DNA of 64,000 bases, taken from Lachnospiraceae bacterium. Lineage in GTDB: Bacteria; Bacillota; Clostridia; Lachnospirales; Lachnospiraceae. The notes under the pieces were generated by a model, which made no database searches, was not told the DNA's origin, and was given only the letters and a program-made list of their open reading frames with translations. Position 1 is the first letter of the stretch. The number at the start of each line of letters is the position of its first letter. A program made the position numbers and the translations under genes. Positions 28,508 to 37,253 of the stretch are shown here, one piece after another. Where the stretch lies: positions 42,414 to 106,413 of the forward strand of contig JAFXXN010000173.1 of assembly GCA_017542245.1 (NCBI GenBank). Reading direction: 5' to 3'.

Positions 28508-31500
28508 TTAAATAGATTCAAAAAGTCTCTTGACTGCATAATCATTAAATTGATAATTCTCTATCAGTTTGATTACCGTCTTCTCATCATTCATTTCTTT
28601 TGCGGTAATTATCAGGTTTATTTGATGATACCTGCATTCCTCACGCCCAAAATGCTCAGGTCCTAAGGAAACCTCCCTGGATTCCGTTATGGCGGTTTTA
28701 TTATCACTGTTTTCGGTAATATAATACTGCATGATCTCACCGTAAAACAGTATAAATTCCTTCACATAAATACCAAATCCCACATCTTTCATCTCTTCTT
28801 CCCTGAAATTATCATTAGTACTGTTTCCGACGAGACAATAGTTTATCTTTACCTCACGGTTACTTTCCGTATGATATTCAACATAATATTTATCCCTCAT
28901 CTGTTTAGGTACTCTGATATCTGAAGGGAAATCTTTAAAGAATGGCAGCAGGCGTCCCTTAGCCTCCATTTTTTTGATCTGGTATTCTATAAAATTCTTT
29001 TCCTGATTAGTAAAACTCTTTCGTGTGGAATAATCTTTGAGCAATGTCAATGTGCATATATCATTCTCGCTGTAATTAACCTCTCTACGCATTATATCCA
29101 GGATATTGGCATCCAATATATTTCCGCAGACAAGATTTCCGTATGCAAGATATGAAAGGTATGCACGTACAAGTTTTCCGGAAGAACAGTGACCGTAATA
29201 GATCTCAAACACTTCTTTTACGAAATTCATATCGTCTTCCGTAAACAGCGCTGTCCTGATCAGTCTTTCTTCAAGATCTATAGTGTCGATTCCGGCCTCG
29301 TGACAGGCAATCCAGAGATTATACAGTTCCTGGGTACTGCCCTCGTAATTCTTTTCAAGATATCCCAGGATCAACTTATCCGGCCGGTATTTTTCAAAAG
29401 TGTATATGCAAAGCTGCATAAACAGTTTCATATTTATCTGTTCCGAGTTAGACCGTATAAGCACGGAACAGAGTCTGGAGATACGCTTTGCGCTTATGCC
29501 GTAAAAACCATACATCTCCATATTTTTTAATGCCAGATTATACAGTTCCCTAAAGATCATGAGCTCTATCATTCGGATACGCTCGGCATTGGACAATTCC
29601 TTTAAATCGACTCTTATAAGCTGATTCTCAAGAAGTTCTCCTTCGAGATTATCATAATAATAATTGATCAGGCTCTTCCGACATTCAAGCATAAAACCGT
29701 CTTCCAGTAATGAATCCATTTCTACGCATTTTGAATACAGGGAAATAACCTCGTCATTCGCTCTTTCATATCTCTTCGCTGATTCCAAACGATGAAGTAT
29801 TACCCTTTTATCCGACTTGCACTTATCCATCATAAGCTTCATAAGATCGGGACGGTTTATCATTTTTCTGGTATCAATGCGAAATGATGATATACAGCGA
29901 TTTCCTTCTTTATCAAGCAAAACAATGACGGGATCTTCGGTAAATATGTCCGCTATCGCCCCTCCGTTTACAAATTCGGTAAACTCCGGTTCGCGAAGTT
30001 CCTTATGTGAAACTGCTGCATTTGTCACCTTTTTCCAGTCAGTGGTTATCTCATGCTTAAAGAGTACATACGGAAGAGAAGCGATACATTTTGAATTCAG
30101 ATTTTCTATACGCAGCATATTCTCATAGATTACTGCAAGATTTCTGTTAAAATCCCCTCTCTCTAAAGCCTTCTCTGCGAAAGTTTCCATTCTGATCCTA
30201 TACATTATAAAAAGGTTATCGCTTTTTTCGCAGAATCTTATAATGTTTGAATACAGTGACTCCGCCAGTTTCTGATCGAGATCATCGCCGGCTGCAAAAT
30301 AATTGATAAGCGGTTTCGGAAGAAGACCCTTTGATGTATCTGCAGTAATCAGACAGCGTTCATACAAACCTTTTATCCTAAGCTGTTCATTAACCCCTTT
30401 CTCCAGCCACTCATAATCATCAGGCATAGGTTTGTTGTACAAGATGATATGATTGCAGACTGCCTCTAAAAGTTCCTTCTGATGATACCTCTCATAAAAG
30501 GCTTTTAAAATTTTTATAAGTCTTAAACCCGTATACTTTTCCCTGCCGGCAACATAAGATAACTGCAGGCCGACAAGTTTATTTACCATTCCCAGCTTTA
30601 AGCCTTCCAAAAGACAGGCAGTCTCAAACCGGGTAATCTCTTTAAGCAGCATCGGATCGATACACATCAGCCTTATTCCTTCAATAAGCCCGAAAACATT
30701 CTGTTCTCCTTCAAGATAACAGCTTTTAATCTCTTCATACCTTTGCTTTTTTGTAAAACGTTCTCTGTCATCCACCTTCAGATACAGAAGAAGGCTGAAC
30801 AGCTTTCTGTTGCTTTCATACAGATTTCTTAAGGCCATACAATAATTGCCTGAAGGTTTATCATCAAAAATCTTTGCTGCTACAAACATAGCGAAAGAAT
30901 TTACATTTACATCTTCATCTTCAAGGAATGTATCCTCTATCTCCTTAAATGCCTTTACAGCCTCTTCTTTTTTCCCGGAAAGATACAGCAGATATATCCT
31001 GTAAAGTCTTTCCATATCCCCTTCATCTCTGAAAGCCTTAAGCATATCAAGTGCACTCTCGGCATTGGATACGTAATTTTCCTTATCTATCCTGTCAAGT
31101 TCGTAGTCAAGCTGATTAAGTATCAGATTCAGCCTGAATTCTTTTTCTCTGCGGGCCGCTCTGATGCTTTTATTGTGAGGTGACTGTTTATTACAAATGA
31201 TAGGTACCTCTACTTCATCCCCTAAAGTCTCGATTTTTATACATCCGTAATTCTTTCCGAAACGTGCCTTGTCCGGATTAATTGCAAACTTAAGTATAAA
31301 CTCATTATTCTCGAAATCTTCCGTCCAGATTATCGAGCGTTCCGGCTCAATAAAATCACCTACTGTTTCCACTCTCAGCTGAGAATAACCCCAGTTATTC
31401 TTTCGGATCAATATTTTATCTACAAATGAAGTATCACCTGCTTCATATACAAGTTTCGTAGCATTTATAGAAAAATCCATAGTACTTTTTTTCTTTGCCG

Positions 31501-32050
31501 CGATAAGGAATTCTTCAAGCACGAGTGCTGTGTTTGATGAACCTGACAGATTTCTGTATATATTCTTAAATTCCGGAGAATTTCCGATTATGATCTTCTT
31601 AAAGTCCTCGGTCTTAAATAAGTCTTTAGCTTCATGAGGATTGCTTATCGCAAGGTTTGCAAAATTAAACAGGTCACCGATCTGACCGATTGACGTCTCA
31701 ATATATGACGGGACAATCTCGGCTTTAACAAGTACCGAATCCTCTCCACATTCTGTTATAACTTCGATCACGCTGTTTATAACAGTACCGGAGTCAAGCT
31801 TCGATGCATCCAGTATAACCTCAACCTCATTTTCTTCTTCCTCAAAAGCATCTTCCTTAAGAATTATAAACTCACTGTTACATAAGCAGAACCCCCTTAT
31901 GGGCGTACCGTTCCCGTTACGAACGATAAAGGAAGCCTGAGCCTCCTTTCCGGCAATAACAGTAAGATTAATCTCCTTGTCGGAAAGCTCTAAAAAAGTC
32001 TTTTCATATGAAAATATGCCATTTGCAAACTTTTCTATCTTCTGTCTCAT
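28508..32050 (-). CDS. Giant helical-repeat protein (DUF5717-like), first gene of a four-gene operon
   Basis: The 1180-residue soluble protein has no signal peptide or membrane helix. Residues 1-300 look like two Ig-like beta domains (for example ELSDKEINLTVIAGKEAQ with an alternating pattern, and a second at about 195-290). Residues 300-1000 are almost wholly helical and repeat-like, consistent with TPR/HEAT-type solenoids. The last 180 residues are mixed. This resembles DUF5717, which I recall beside DUF5716 in Lachnospiraceae. No catalytic motif was found. A very large scaffold for the Hsp70-like partner is inferred. The promoter is at 32136-32164, and a family-1 repeat lies in its leader. 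The ribosome binding site (GGGG) is weak. Confidence 0.72.
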   Translation of the reverse strand: MRQKIEKFANGIFSYEKTFLELSDKEINLTVIAGKEAQASFIVRNGNGTPIRGFCLCNSEFIILKEDAFEEEENEVEVILDASKLDSGTVINSVIEVITECGEDSVLVKAEIVPSYIETSIGQIGDLFNFANLAISNPHEAKDLFKTEDFKKIIIGNSPEFKNIYRNLSGSSNTALVLEEFLIAAKKKSTMDFSINATKLVYEAGDTSFVDKILIRKNNWGYSQLRVETVGDFIEPERSIIWTEDFENNEFILKFAINPDKARFGKNYGCIKIETLGDEVEVPIICNKQSPHNKSIRAARREKEFRLNLILNQLDYELDRIDKENYVSNAESALDMLKAFRDEGDMERLYRIYLLYLSGKKEEAVKAFKEIEDTFLEDEDVNVNSFAMFVAAKIFDDKPSGNYCMALRNLYESNRKLFSLLLYLKVDDRERFTKKQRYEEIKSCYLEGEQNVFGLIEGIRLMCIDPMLLKEITRFETACLLEGLKLGMVNKLVGLQLSYVAGREKYTGLRLIKILKAFYERYHQKELLEAVCNHIILYNKPMPDDYEWLEKGVNEQLRIKGLYERCLITADTSKGLLPKPLINYFAAGDDLDQKLAESLYSNIIRFCEKSDNLFIMYRIRMETFAEKALERGDFNRNLAVIYENMLRIENLNSKCIASLPYVLFKHEITTDWKKVTNAAVSHKELREPEFTEFVNGGAIADIFTEDPVIVLLDKEGNRCISSFRIDTRKMINRPDLMKLMMDKCKSDKRVILHRLESAKRYERANDEVISLYSKCVEMDSLLEDGFMLECRKSLINYYYDNLEGELLENQLIRVDLKELSNAERIRMIELMIFRELYNLALKNMEMYGFYGISAKRISRLCSVLIRSNSEQINMKLFMQLCIYTFEKYRPDKLILGYLEKNYEGSTQELYNLWIACHEAGIDTIDLEERLIRTALFTEDDMNFVKEVFEIYYGHCSSGKLVRAYLSYLAYGNLVCGNILDANILDIMRREVNYSENDICTLTLLKDYSTRKSFTNQEKNFIEYQIKKMEAKGRLLPFFKDFPSDIRVPKQMRDKYYVEYHTESNREVKINYCLVGNSTNDNFREEEMKDVGFGIYVKEFILFYGEIMQYYITENSDNKTAITESREVSLGPEHFGREECRYHQINLIITAKEMNDEKTVIKLIENYQFNDYAVKRLFESI

Positions 32051-32071
32051 TATGAACCCCGCGGCCTTTTT

Positions 32072-32108
32072 GTCAATGTCATCTCGAAAACGCCTTCAGC
32101 GTTTACTC
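32072..32108 (+). repeat. Dispersed intergenic repeat, family 1, copy 3
   Basis: It reads GTCAATGTCATCTCG, AAAACGCCTTCAGCG, TTTACTC. Unlike the other two copies it sits between a promoter and a start codon, so its hairpin is part of the leader RNA of the DUF5717 operon. Confidence 0.7.
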
Positions 32109-32135
32109 AGTACATCACATAGTACTACAATTTTA

Positions 32136-32164
32136 AGTATATCATTTTTTTTATTTATTGCAAA
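32136..32164 (-). promoter_or_regulatory. Putative promoter for the DUF5716/5717 operon
   Basis: On the minus strand it reads TTTGCA (or TTGCAA one base later), 17 or 16 bp of A-rich spacer, then TATACT. It would give a leader of about 80 nt. Confidence 0.55.
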
Positions 32165-32218
32165 CATATTCTTAAATAATTTGGAGCATTTTTTCAGCCC
32201 TTAAGTTTACAAGCAAGC

Positions 32219-32253
32219 TTGTACAGAATACATTCGCTTATCACATAAAAAAG
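32219..32253 (-). repeat. Terminator-associated repeat, family 2, copy 3
   Basis: It starts at the rplT terminator's T-run. The minus strand reads CTTTTTTATGTGATAAG, CGAATGTATTCTGTACAA. This is the most diverged of the three clear copies. A weaker fourth candidate lies at about 38162-38190. Confidence 0.55.
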
Positions 32254-32274
32254 CCTCCCCAAAATGGGAAGGCT
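32246..32274 (-). terminator. Intrinsic terminator after rplT
   Basis: A 9-bp stem (AGCCTTCCC / GGGGAGGCT, one G-U pair) with a five-base loop is followed by TTTTTT on the minus strand. Confidence 0.92.
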
Positions 32275-32295
32275 CTATAATCTATCAAGAATATA

Positions 32296-32652
32296 TTATG
32301 CAATTTTAGCCTTTGCAGCATCAACAAGATTCTTGAATCCCTCAGGATCTGCGATAGCGATCTCTGAAAGCATTTTTCTGTTGATATCGATATTTGCAAG
32401 TTTAAGACCATACATAAGCTTGCTGTATGAAATATCGTTCATTCTTGCTGCAGCGTTTATTCTGACAATCCACAGCTTACGGAAATCTCTCTTCTTCTGG
32501 CGACGTCCTGCAAATGAAGCAGAAAGTGCTCTCATAACTGCCTGCTTAGCTGTCCTGTACTGTTTGGACCTTGCTCCTCTGAAGCCCTTAGCAAGCTTTA
32601 ATACTCTATTATGCTTTTTCTTGGCATTTAAGCCACCTTTAATTCTTGCCAT
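32296..32652 (-). CDS. rplT: 50S ribosomal protein L20
   Basis: L20 is an early-assembly protein of the large subunit and the repressor of its own operon. The 118 residues match the family, beginning [13 protein letters not shown] with the very basic N-terminal tail ([12 protein letters not shown]) and the conserved C-terminal RNA-binding part. It is the third gene of infC-rpmI-rplT and starts 39 bp after rpmI with a clear GGAGG-type site. A strong terminator follows. Confidence 0.99.
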   Translation of the reverse strand: MARIKGGLNAKKKHNRVLKLAKGFRGARSKQYRTAKQAVMRALSASFAGRRQKKRDFRKLWIVRINAAARMNDISYSKLMYGLKLANIDINRKMLSEIAIADPEGFKNLVDAAKAKIA

Positions 32653-32691
32653 TTTAAAATCCTCCTTCTAACCTAAAGATTCATGCAGAAA

Positions 32692-32889
32692 TCACATGTA
32701 AGGCAACATTTTCTTTGTTGCTGCCAAATTTGCAGAATCGAGTAAGGTCCCCTTTCTTAATCTTCTCTTCATCTTTTGTGACTTCTTGGTAAGAATATGC
32801 TGCTTACCTGCCTTCATTCTCTTAATCTTTCCTGTGCCGGTAGCCTTAAAACGCTTTGCGGCAGCTCTGTTTGTCTTTAACTTCGGCAT
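32692..32889 (-). CDS. rpmI: 50S ribosomal protein L35
   Basis: The 65-residue basic protein begins [14 protein letters not shown] and has the [12 protein letters not shown] signature of L35. It starts 24 bp after infC with AAGGAGG before the ATG. Confidence 0.99.
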   Translation of the reverse strand: MPKLKTNRAAAKRFKATGTGKIKRMKAGKQHILTKKSQKMKRRLRKGTLLDSANLAATKKMLPYM

Positions 32890-32913
32890 TTTTCTTTCCT
32901 CCTTATATGAATA

Positions 32914-33420
32914 CTATCTTTTTTCAGTCAGGAACATGATCATATTTCTGCCTTCGATCTTGGCAGCTTTCTCCACTACTGCTACATCTTCCAGTTTTTG
33001 TGCAAAGCTGTCAAGTATCTCCCTGCCTATGTTCATATGTGCCATTTCACGTCCTCTGAACTTAAGCGTCACCTTTACTTTATCGCCGTGCTGTAGAAAT
33101 TTGCGAGCCTGATTTGCTTTTGTGTTCAAATCATTTTCATCAATATTCGGAGATAGGCGAAGCTCCTTAATCTCAGTAATTTTCTGGTTTTTCTTTGCTT
33201 CCTTTGCCTTTCTGAGAGCTTCATAACGGAACTTCCCGTAATCTGCTATCTTACATACGGGCGGTTTTGCCGTAGGCGCTATCTTGATAAGATCAAGATC
33301 TGCTTCCTGAGCCAATGCATATGCTTCTTTCGAAGACATAATGCCAAGCTGTTCTCCGTTCTCACCGATAAGTCTTACTTCCTTATCTCGAATCTGTTCA
33401 TTAATGAAATAGTCGCTAAT
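32914..33420 (-). CDS. infC: Translation initiation factor IF-3
   Basis: IF-3 monitors start-codon pairing on the 30S subunit. The protein has the N-domain (INEQIRDKEVRLIGENGEQLG) and C-domain (LKFRGREMAH). The open frame extends to 33480, but into the leader terminator. The only well-placed site, GGAGG eight bases upstream, points to ATT at 33420 as the start, giving 168 residues. ATT or other rare starts are the known rule for infC and let IF-3 repress its own translation. A GTG three codons earlier overlaps the ribosome binding site and is less likely. The gene leads infC-rpmI-rplT. Confidence 0.95.
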   Translation of the reverse strand: MSDYFINEQIRDKEVRLIGENGEQLGIMSSKEAYALAQEADLDLIKIAPTAKPPVCKIADYGKFRYEALRKAKEAKKNQKITEIKELRLSPNIDENDLNTKANQARKFLQHGDKVKVTLKFRGREMAHMNIGREILDSFAQKLEDVAVVEKAAKIEGRNMIMFLTEKR

Positions 33421-33450
33421 AGTCTGCACCTCCAATGCTGTGTGTGATAA

Positions 33451-33567
33451 AATAAAAAAGTGGACAGCATAGCTATCCACTCAAAAAAGTACATATACTG
33501 TACAGATTTTAAAATCAAAACCCTTTCACTGCCAAAAAGCGCTGGGGGTGAGAGTGGATACTCTGCT
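33451..33567 (-). promoter_or_regulatory. L20-type attenuator leader of infC-rpmI-rplT
   Basis: Before infC, the minus strand carries a terminator hairpin (AGTGGATAGC / GCTGTCCACT) with TTTTTTATTTT. About 70 bases earlier the leader contains AGAGTATCCACTCT, whose TATCCACTC is exactly complementary to the terminator's left arm GAGTGGATA and so forms an antiterminator. This is the arrangement of the Bacillota L20 leader, where L20 binding promotes termination. The match to that family is by layout, not by covariance search. Confidence 0.8.
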
Positions 33568-33595
33568 TTTATGTGATCTGCTCACAACTTATAAT

Positions 33596-33624
33596 ATAGT
33601 AACATCTTTTTTTATATTTGTCAA
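33596..33624 (-). promoter_or_regulatory. Sigma-A promoter for infC-rpmI-rplT
   Basis: On the minus strand it reads TTGACA, 17 bp, TACTAT (with ATTATA just beyond). It lies 22 bp after the stop of the DUF1858 gene. Confidence 0.75.
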
Positions 33625-33646
33625 CACTTTTTTACGAAAATTTTAT

Positions 33647-33844
33647 TCATTGCTCTAAAAAGCCTTTCAGGTCTTCTATAAGATCATCCACATCCAATCC
33701 GTGTACCTCTGCCGCCTGCCCCAATGTTTCTCTCTGAGCGGTAGGACAGGATGAACAATGCATCCCCATTGATCTTAAAACCTCATCCATTCCTTCGGCC
33801 AAGCCAAGGATTTCTCCTATAGTAGTATTCTCTGTTATCCTCAT
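33647..33844 (-). CDS. DUF1858 small redox-type protein
   Basis: The 65-residue soluble protein has the DUF1858 pattern ITENTTIGEIL, then MGMHCSSCPTAQRETLGQAA, with C30 and C33 in a CxxC. The family is often fused or linked to hybrid-cluster and other iron-sulfur proteins, and the cysteines may bind metal or form a disulfide. It begins 35 bp after the synthetase-like gene and probably shares its transcript. No terminator is visible before the infC promoter. Confidence 0.88.
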   Translation of the reverse strand: MRITENTTIGEILGLAEGMDEVLRSMGMHCSSCPTAQRETLGQAAEVHGLDVDDLIEDLKGFLEQ

Positions 33845-33879
33845 TTTTAAATCACCTTTCGAACCTGTATTTTCACTTA

Positions 33880-35850
33880 CTATTGTTCAAACTGCCACTC
33901 AGGTTTCTTAAAGAAATCCACTCTCGGTTCCAAAAACTTCATCTTATGTGCTTTTAAATCCGGGATATAAGCTGTTAACGGTTCAAGTATAAGATCCCAG
34001 TTCCAAAGATTTTCATCCAGATTTAAGTATTCTCTGAACATCTCACATCCGTCCGGAGCAATCGGATGGAACAGGATTGCCATTACTTTACAGGAATACC
34101 AGGTATCAACCAGCAGCTGCTTTTTCATCTCCAGATTGTCATTTTTATCCGCCTCGCGGCTTACTGCTGCCCAGTACTTGTTCACTTCACGGATATATTC
34201 ATCCAGCGTATAAGAAATCCTGTGAAAATCATGATTGTACATATGCCTCTCATATTCAAGGACATTCTTTTCGGCAAGGCTCAGAATTTTTTCGGTTACC
34301 GTTCCTTCAGGGAGAATACCATCAAAAGAAGCCTGTGTGGAATAGAAGCATGAACGGATCAAACGGTTGTATACATTGGTCAGAAGATTGCCTTCCTTAA
34401 CCACCATATCCACACCTTCACGCTCCTCTTCAGGCATATAAACCTGAGGTTTGAAGCCGGTACTCTTATTTGAAAGTCCAAGGCTCATGAAATGCATTCT
34501 CAACTGATCAACCGAATAGTGATCGAGCAGTTCATCTGCCATGGGCGGTTTGATTGCAGAACTGCTGCTGGCCTTGGTATCCATGAAAAGAATATGTCTG
34601 TTGGGGATGATATGAGGTGCCCTCACATTTCCAAGCGCATGGAAAATCCCCATCTCGGCGATGGAATAAAAATAGATATTATCTTCTCCGATAAACTGGT
34701 ATACCATTGCGTCATCATCATTCCACCACTTTTCCCACTCATCTTCAGAAATGCCCTTTGAAGCAAGAAAAGCTTTGGTAAACGAGATCGGTGCCCAAAG
34801 AGATTCAGGCCATACCCAGAAAGTAAGATCTTTTTCTCCTTCTTTCTCGGGAACCGGAACGCCCCATTCCACATTTCCCGAAAGCCTGAAAGGAACCAGC
34901 GTTTTGCCTGCAGTAAAATGAACACCTGCCTCCTCCATGATTTTTTTGGCAATATCCCTGTCATCCAGAGTCTTAAATATACAAAGAAGAGATTTTCTTT
35001 TCTCCTCATCAATGAGTTCATGTTCAGGAAATTTTGCAAGAAGACCGTCCTGATCAGTATTCTCTAAAAATTTTTTAGGAATATGAACTGCCGGTTTGTT
35101 TAAGAATTCATCAATAATTATCATCTCATACTTACGCCTGTTGGAATTAGCACGCAGATCGCGGATCATATCTTTTAGATATTCGATATCGTCCTCAAGC
35201 TTGTAATACCAATTGGTCACATTCACAAACACCGGTTTTTTACCTGTGAGAACACTGATGGGATCTATCAGTTCACTCGGCATATACTGATGTCCTAAAG
35301 AACACTCATCGGCATAAGCTTTTTCACTGGTACACCCTTCAATAGGACAGCGTCCCACAACCTGACGTCCGTTTAGGAAAACTCCCAGTTCCTCATCAAA
35401 AAACTGAGGGGTAGACAGTTTTTCAAGTGCTCCTTTTTCATATAAACGGTTAAATATCTCCGCTGAAGTCCGATTATGTATCTCCCCGGCCTCACCCAAA
35501 GCCGAAGCGCCGAAGTAATCCAGGCTGATCCTGTATCTGTTTAATGTTTTCTTCTGCTTTTCATGGTTAGAGCGCACATAATCTTCTATGGATTCATTGT
35601 ATCCGCTCTCTTTCATTTTCCTATAACTCTCCAAAGCAGGAGAACCGTAACAATCCGTTCCGGAGACAAAGATTACATTCTCTTTTCCTATCCTGTCACG
35701 CATAAATCTGGCAAAAATATCGGCATGAACAAACATACCTCCAACATGACCGAAATGAAGTTCCTTATTTCCGTAAGGCATTCCGCCTGTAATAACACAT
35801 CTTTTGGGAAATACCGGTCTTTCATCCGGCCTCAGTCTTTTGTCATACAT
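33880..35850 (-). CDS. Methionyl-tRNA-synthetase-like class I enzyme lacking KMSKS
   Basis: The 656-residue protein follows MetRS in order: ITGGMPYGN with HFGH (32-35) for the HIGH motif, SGTDCYGSP (63-71) where MetRS has SGTDEHGTP, a zinc-knuckle-like region with C168, C173 and C183, then FWVWPESLWAP, FIGEDNIYF and an alpha-helical anticodon-binding-like end. The KMSKS loop is replaced by TKASSSSA (425-432), so the usual catalytic lysine is moved or lost. A C-terminal tRNA-binding domain is absent. I take it as a paralogue of metG, perhaps with a changed amino-acid substrate. No T-box precedes it. It leads a short operon with the DUF1858 gene. Whether a normal metG exists elsewhere cannot be seen. 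Confidence 0.8.
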   Translation of the reverse strand: MYDKRLRPDERPVFPKRCVITGGMPYGNKELHFGHVGGMFVHADIFARFMRDRIGKENVIFVSGTDCYGSPALESYRKMKESGYNESIEDYVRSNHEKQKKTLNRYRISLDYFGASALGEAGEIHNRTSAEIFNRLYEKGALEKLSTPQFFDEELGVFLNGRQVVGRCPIEGCTSEKAYADECSLGHQYMPSELIDPISVLTGKKPVFVNVTNWYYKLEDDIEYLKDMIRDLRANSNRRKYEMIIIDEFLNKPAVHIPKKFLENTDQDGLLAKFPEHELIDEEKRKSLLCIFKTLDDRDIAKKIMEEAGVHFTAGKTLVPFRLSGNVEWGVPVPEKEGEKDLTFWVWPESLWAPISFTKAFLASKGISEDEWEKWWNDDDAMVYQFIGEDNIYFYSIAEMGIFHALGNVRAPHIIPNRHILFMDTKASSSSAIKPPMADELLDHYSVDQLRMHFMSLGLSNKSTGFKPQVYMPEEEREGVDMVVKEGNLLTNVYNRLIRSCFYSTQASFDGILPEGTVTEKILSLAEKNVLEYERHMYNHDFHRISYTLDEYIREVNKYWAAVSREADKNDNLEMKKQLLVDTWYSCKVMAILFHPIAPDGCEMFREYLNLDENLWNWDLILEPLTAYIPDLKAHKMKFLEPRVDFFKKPEWQFEQ

Positions 35851-35913
35851 AATCCTAATTCCTTCCGTCTACATATATATTATTTTCTCGGTAATAAAAT
35901 GATGCTCCGCATC

Positions 35914-37065
35914 TTATTTCAATGATTTATCATAACCAATCTGTTTAAACAGATTATAGAGTCCGCTCTGAATAGCTTTATTATCGTGATCCGCGCCGTT
36001 AATCTCATACCAGATATGTTTCGAGCCGTTAGTTTCAAGCAGCTCATGATATGACTTAGGATATGTTCCCACTACAGAGTCCCTGGTTCCGCAGCAAATT
36101 ATAAACACATTGGGTTCTGTCGCACCGTCTGCAAATTTCATCTCATCTTCTGCCATCTGACCCGTATGAGTCATAAACTTGTCCGTGGTCGGCACAATTC
36201 CGGGAGCGGCTGAAATCGCACAAACATATCCGAACAGTTCCGGCCTCATAAGAGTTATGTAAATAGTTTCACGGCCGCCCATTGAAAAGCCTGCAAGATA
36301 AGTATTCTCTCTTCCCGTAAGAACCGAATAATTGCTCTCGATATAAGGCATAAGGTCATTTACCAGATCATTTATGAAATTATCATACGGGAGGCAGCTC
36401 TCAGAGTCAAAAGCAGGTTTTTGATTTGGATCCGAAGTGGCATACATGTTAGGACATACCAGGATAGTATCCTCAATAATCTTATCCGCAGCCATATTGC
36501 CTATTATTTCCTTGATCTTGTTTCCCGAATCTCCTGAAAATGAATATTCATTGCCAAAAATTCCATGTAAAAGATAAAGCACGGGGTATTTCTTCTCTTC
36601 ACTGTAACCATCAGGGAGAAGAATGCTGAATCCTCTCTCCATGCCACAGGTTTTGGAAAAATATGTTCCGTGAGAAAACTCTCCATATTTAACATCTTTA
36701 CGTGTGTATGTATATGATGCCGGACACCTTTCCTCAATCTCATTGTTTAATACAATCTCCTCAACAGCAGGCTCTTCTTCTGCTGCCGAAGTCACTTCAG
36801 TTTTCTCCTCCTCGATAGGCTTCTCCTCTTTATCCTCTGTTTCGGAGACTGTTTCATTTTCAACCGGAGTAACCTCAGGAGTATTCTCTTCGGAATTAAT
36901 ACCCGTAGCAAACATCTCCTTATCCTTTTCGCTTATTACATTACTGTTCTCTTCCAACTGCTTATCCGCCATATTACCTTCCTCCTTCGTATTATTTCCA
37001 CCACATGCACTTAGCAGCAACATTAACCCAACTATTGCAGAAGTCAGTATATAACCTTTCCTCAC
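35914..37065 (-). CDS. Secreted lipoprotein esterase (CE1/feruloyl-esterase-like)
   Basis: The 383-residue protein starts with a lipoprotein signal (LMLLLSACGG, acylated cysteine at 21), an acidic low-complexity linker rich in E, T and V (about 25-105), and an alpha/beta-hydrolase domain (about 120-380). Motifs include YPVLYLLHGIFG (oxyanion loop), the nucleophile elbow GFSMGG, the acid in CGTRDS and the catalytic histidine in GADHD. These match esterase D/CE1 enzymes such as feruloyl or acetyl-xylan esterases of rumen and gut bacteria. It would act on hemicellulose at the cell surface. A weak GATGC hairpin with a T-rich tail lies at its stop codon. Confidence 0.88.
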   Translation of the reverse strand: MRKGYILTSAIVGLMLLLSACGGNNTKEEGNMADKQLEENSNVISEKDKEMFATGINSEENTPEVTPVENETVSETEDKEEKPIEEEKTEVTSAAEEEPAVEEIVLNNEIEERCPASYTYTRKDVKYGEFSHGTYFSKTCGMERGFSILLPDGYSEEKKYPVLYLLHGIFGNEYSFSGDSGNKIKEIIGNMAADKIIEDTILVCPNMYATSDPNQKPAFDSESCLPYDNFINDLVNDLMPYIESNYSVLTGRENTYLAGFSMGGRETIYITLMRPELFGYVCAISAAPGIVPTTDKFMTHTGQMAEDEMKFADGATEPNVFIICCGTRDSVVGTYPKSYHELLETNGSKHIWYEINGADHDNKAIQSGLYNLFKQIGYDKSLK

Positions 37066-37178
37066 AAATCTATGCCTCCTAAGACAAATTTTTATCAGTA
37101 TATCATATTCTGATAAAAATAGCTATATTTTTTATAATTTAACCCTAACGCAGCTGAAGTATCATGGAATATTCTTCA

Positions 37179-37207
37179 TTGACAAACATTTTTACTTCTG
37201 ATAGATT
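37179..37207 (+). promoter_or_regulatory. Sigma-A promoter for the trypsin-like protease gene
   Basis: It reads TTGACA, 17 bp, TAGATT. It lies inside the longer open frame that starts at 37164, which supports the later start codon. Confidence 0.75.
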
Positions 37208-37253
37208 ATTTACAGTTGGCAAAACTAAACTATTAGATAGGATTTATACCATT

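Noticed and set aside
33568-35913. T-box riboswitch for the MetRS-like gene
   Set aside because: Only 63 bp separate this gene from the esterase gene, and no T-box motif (such as TGGNACCGCG) is present.
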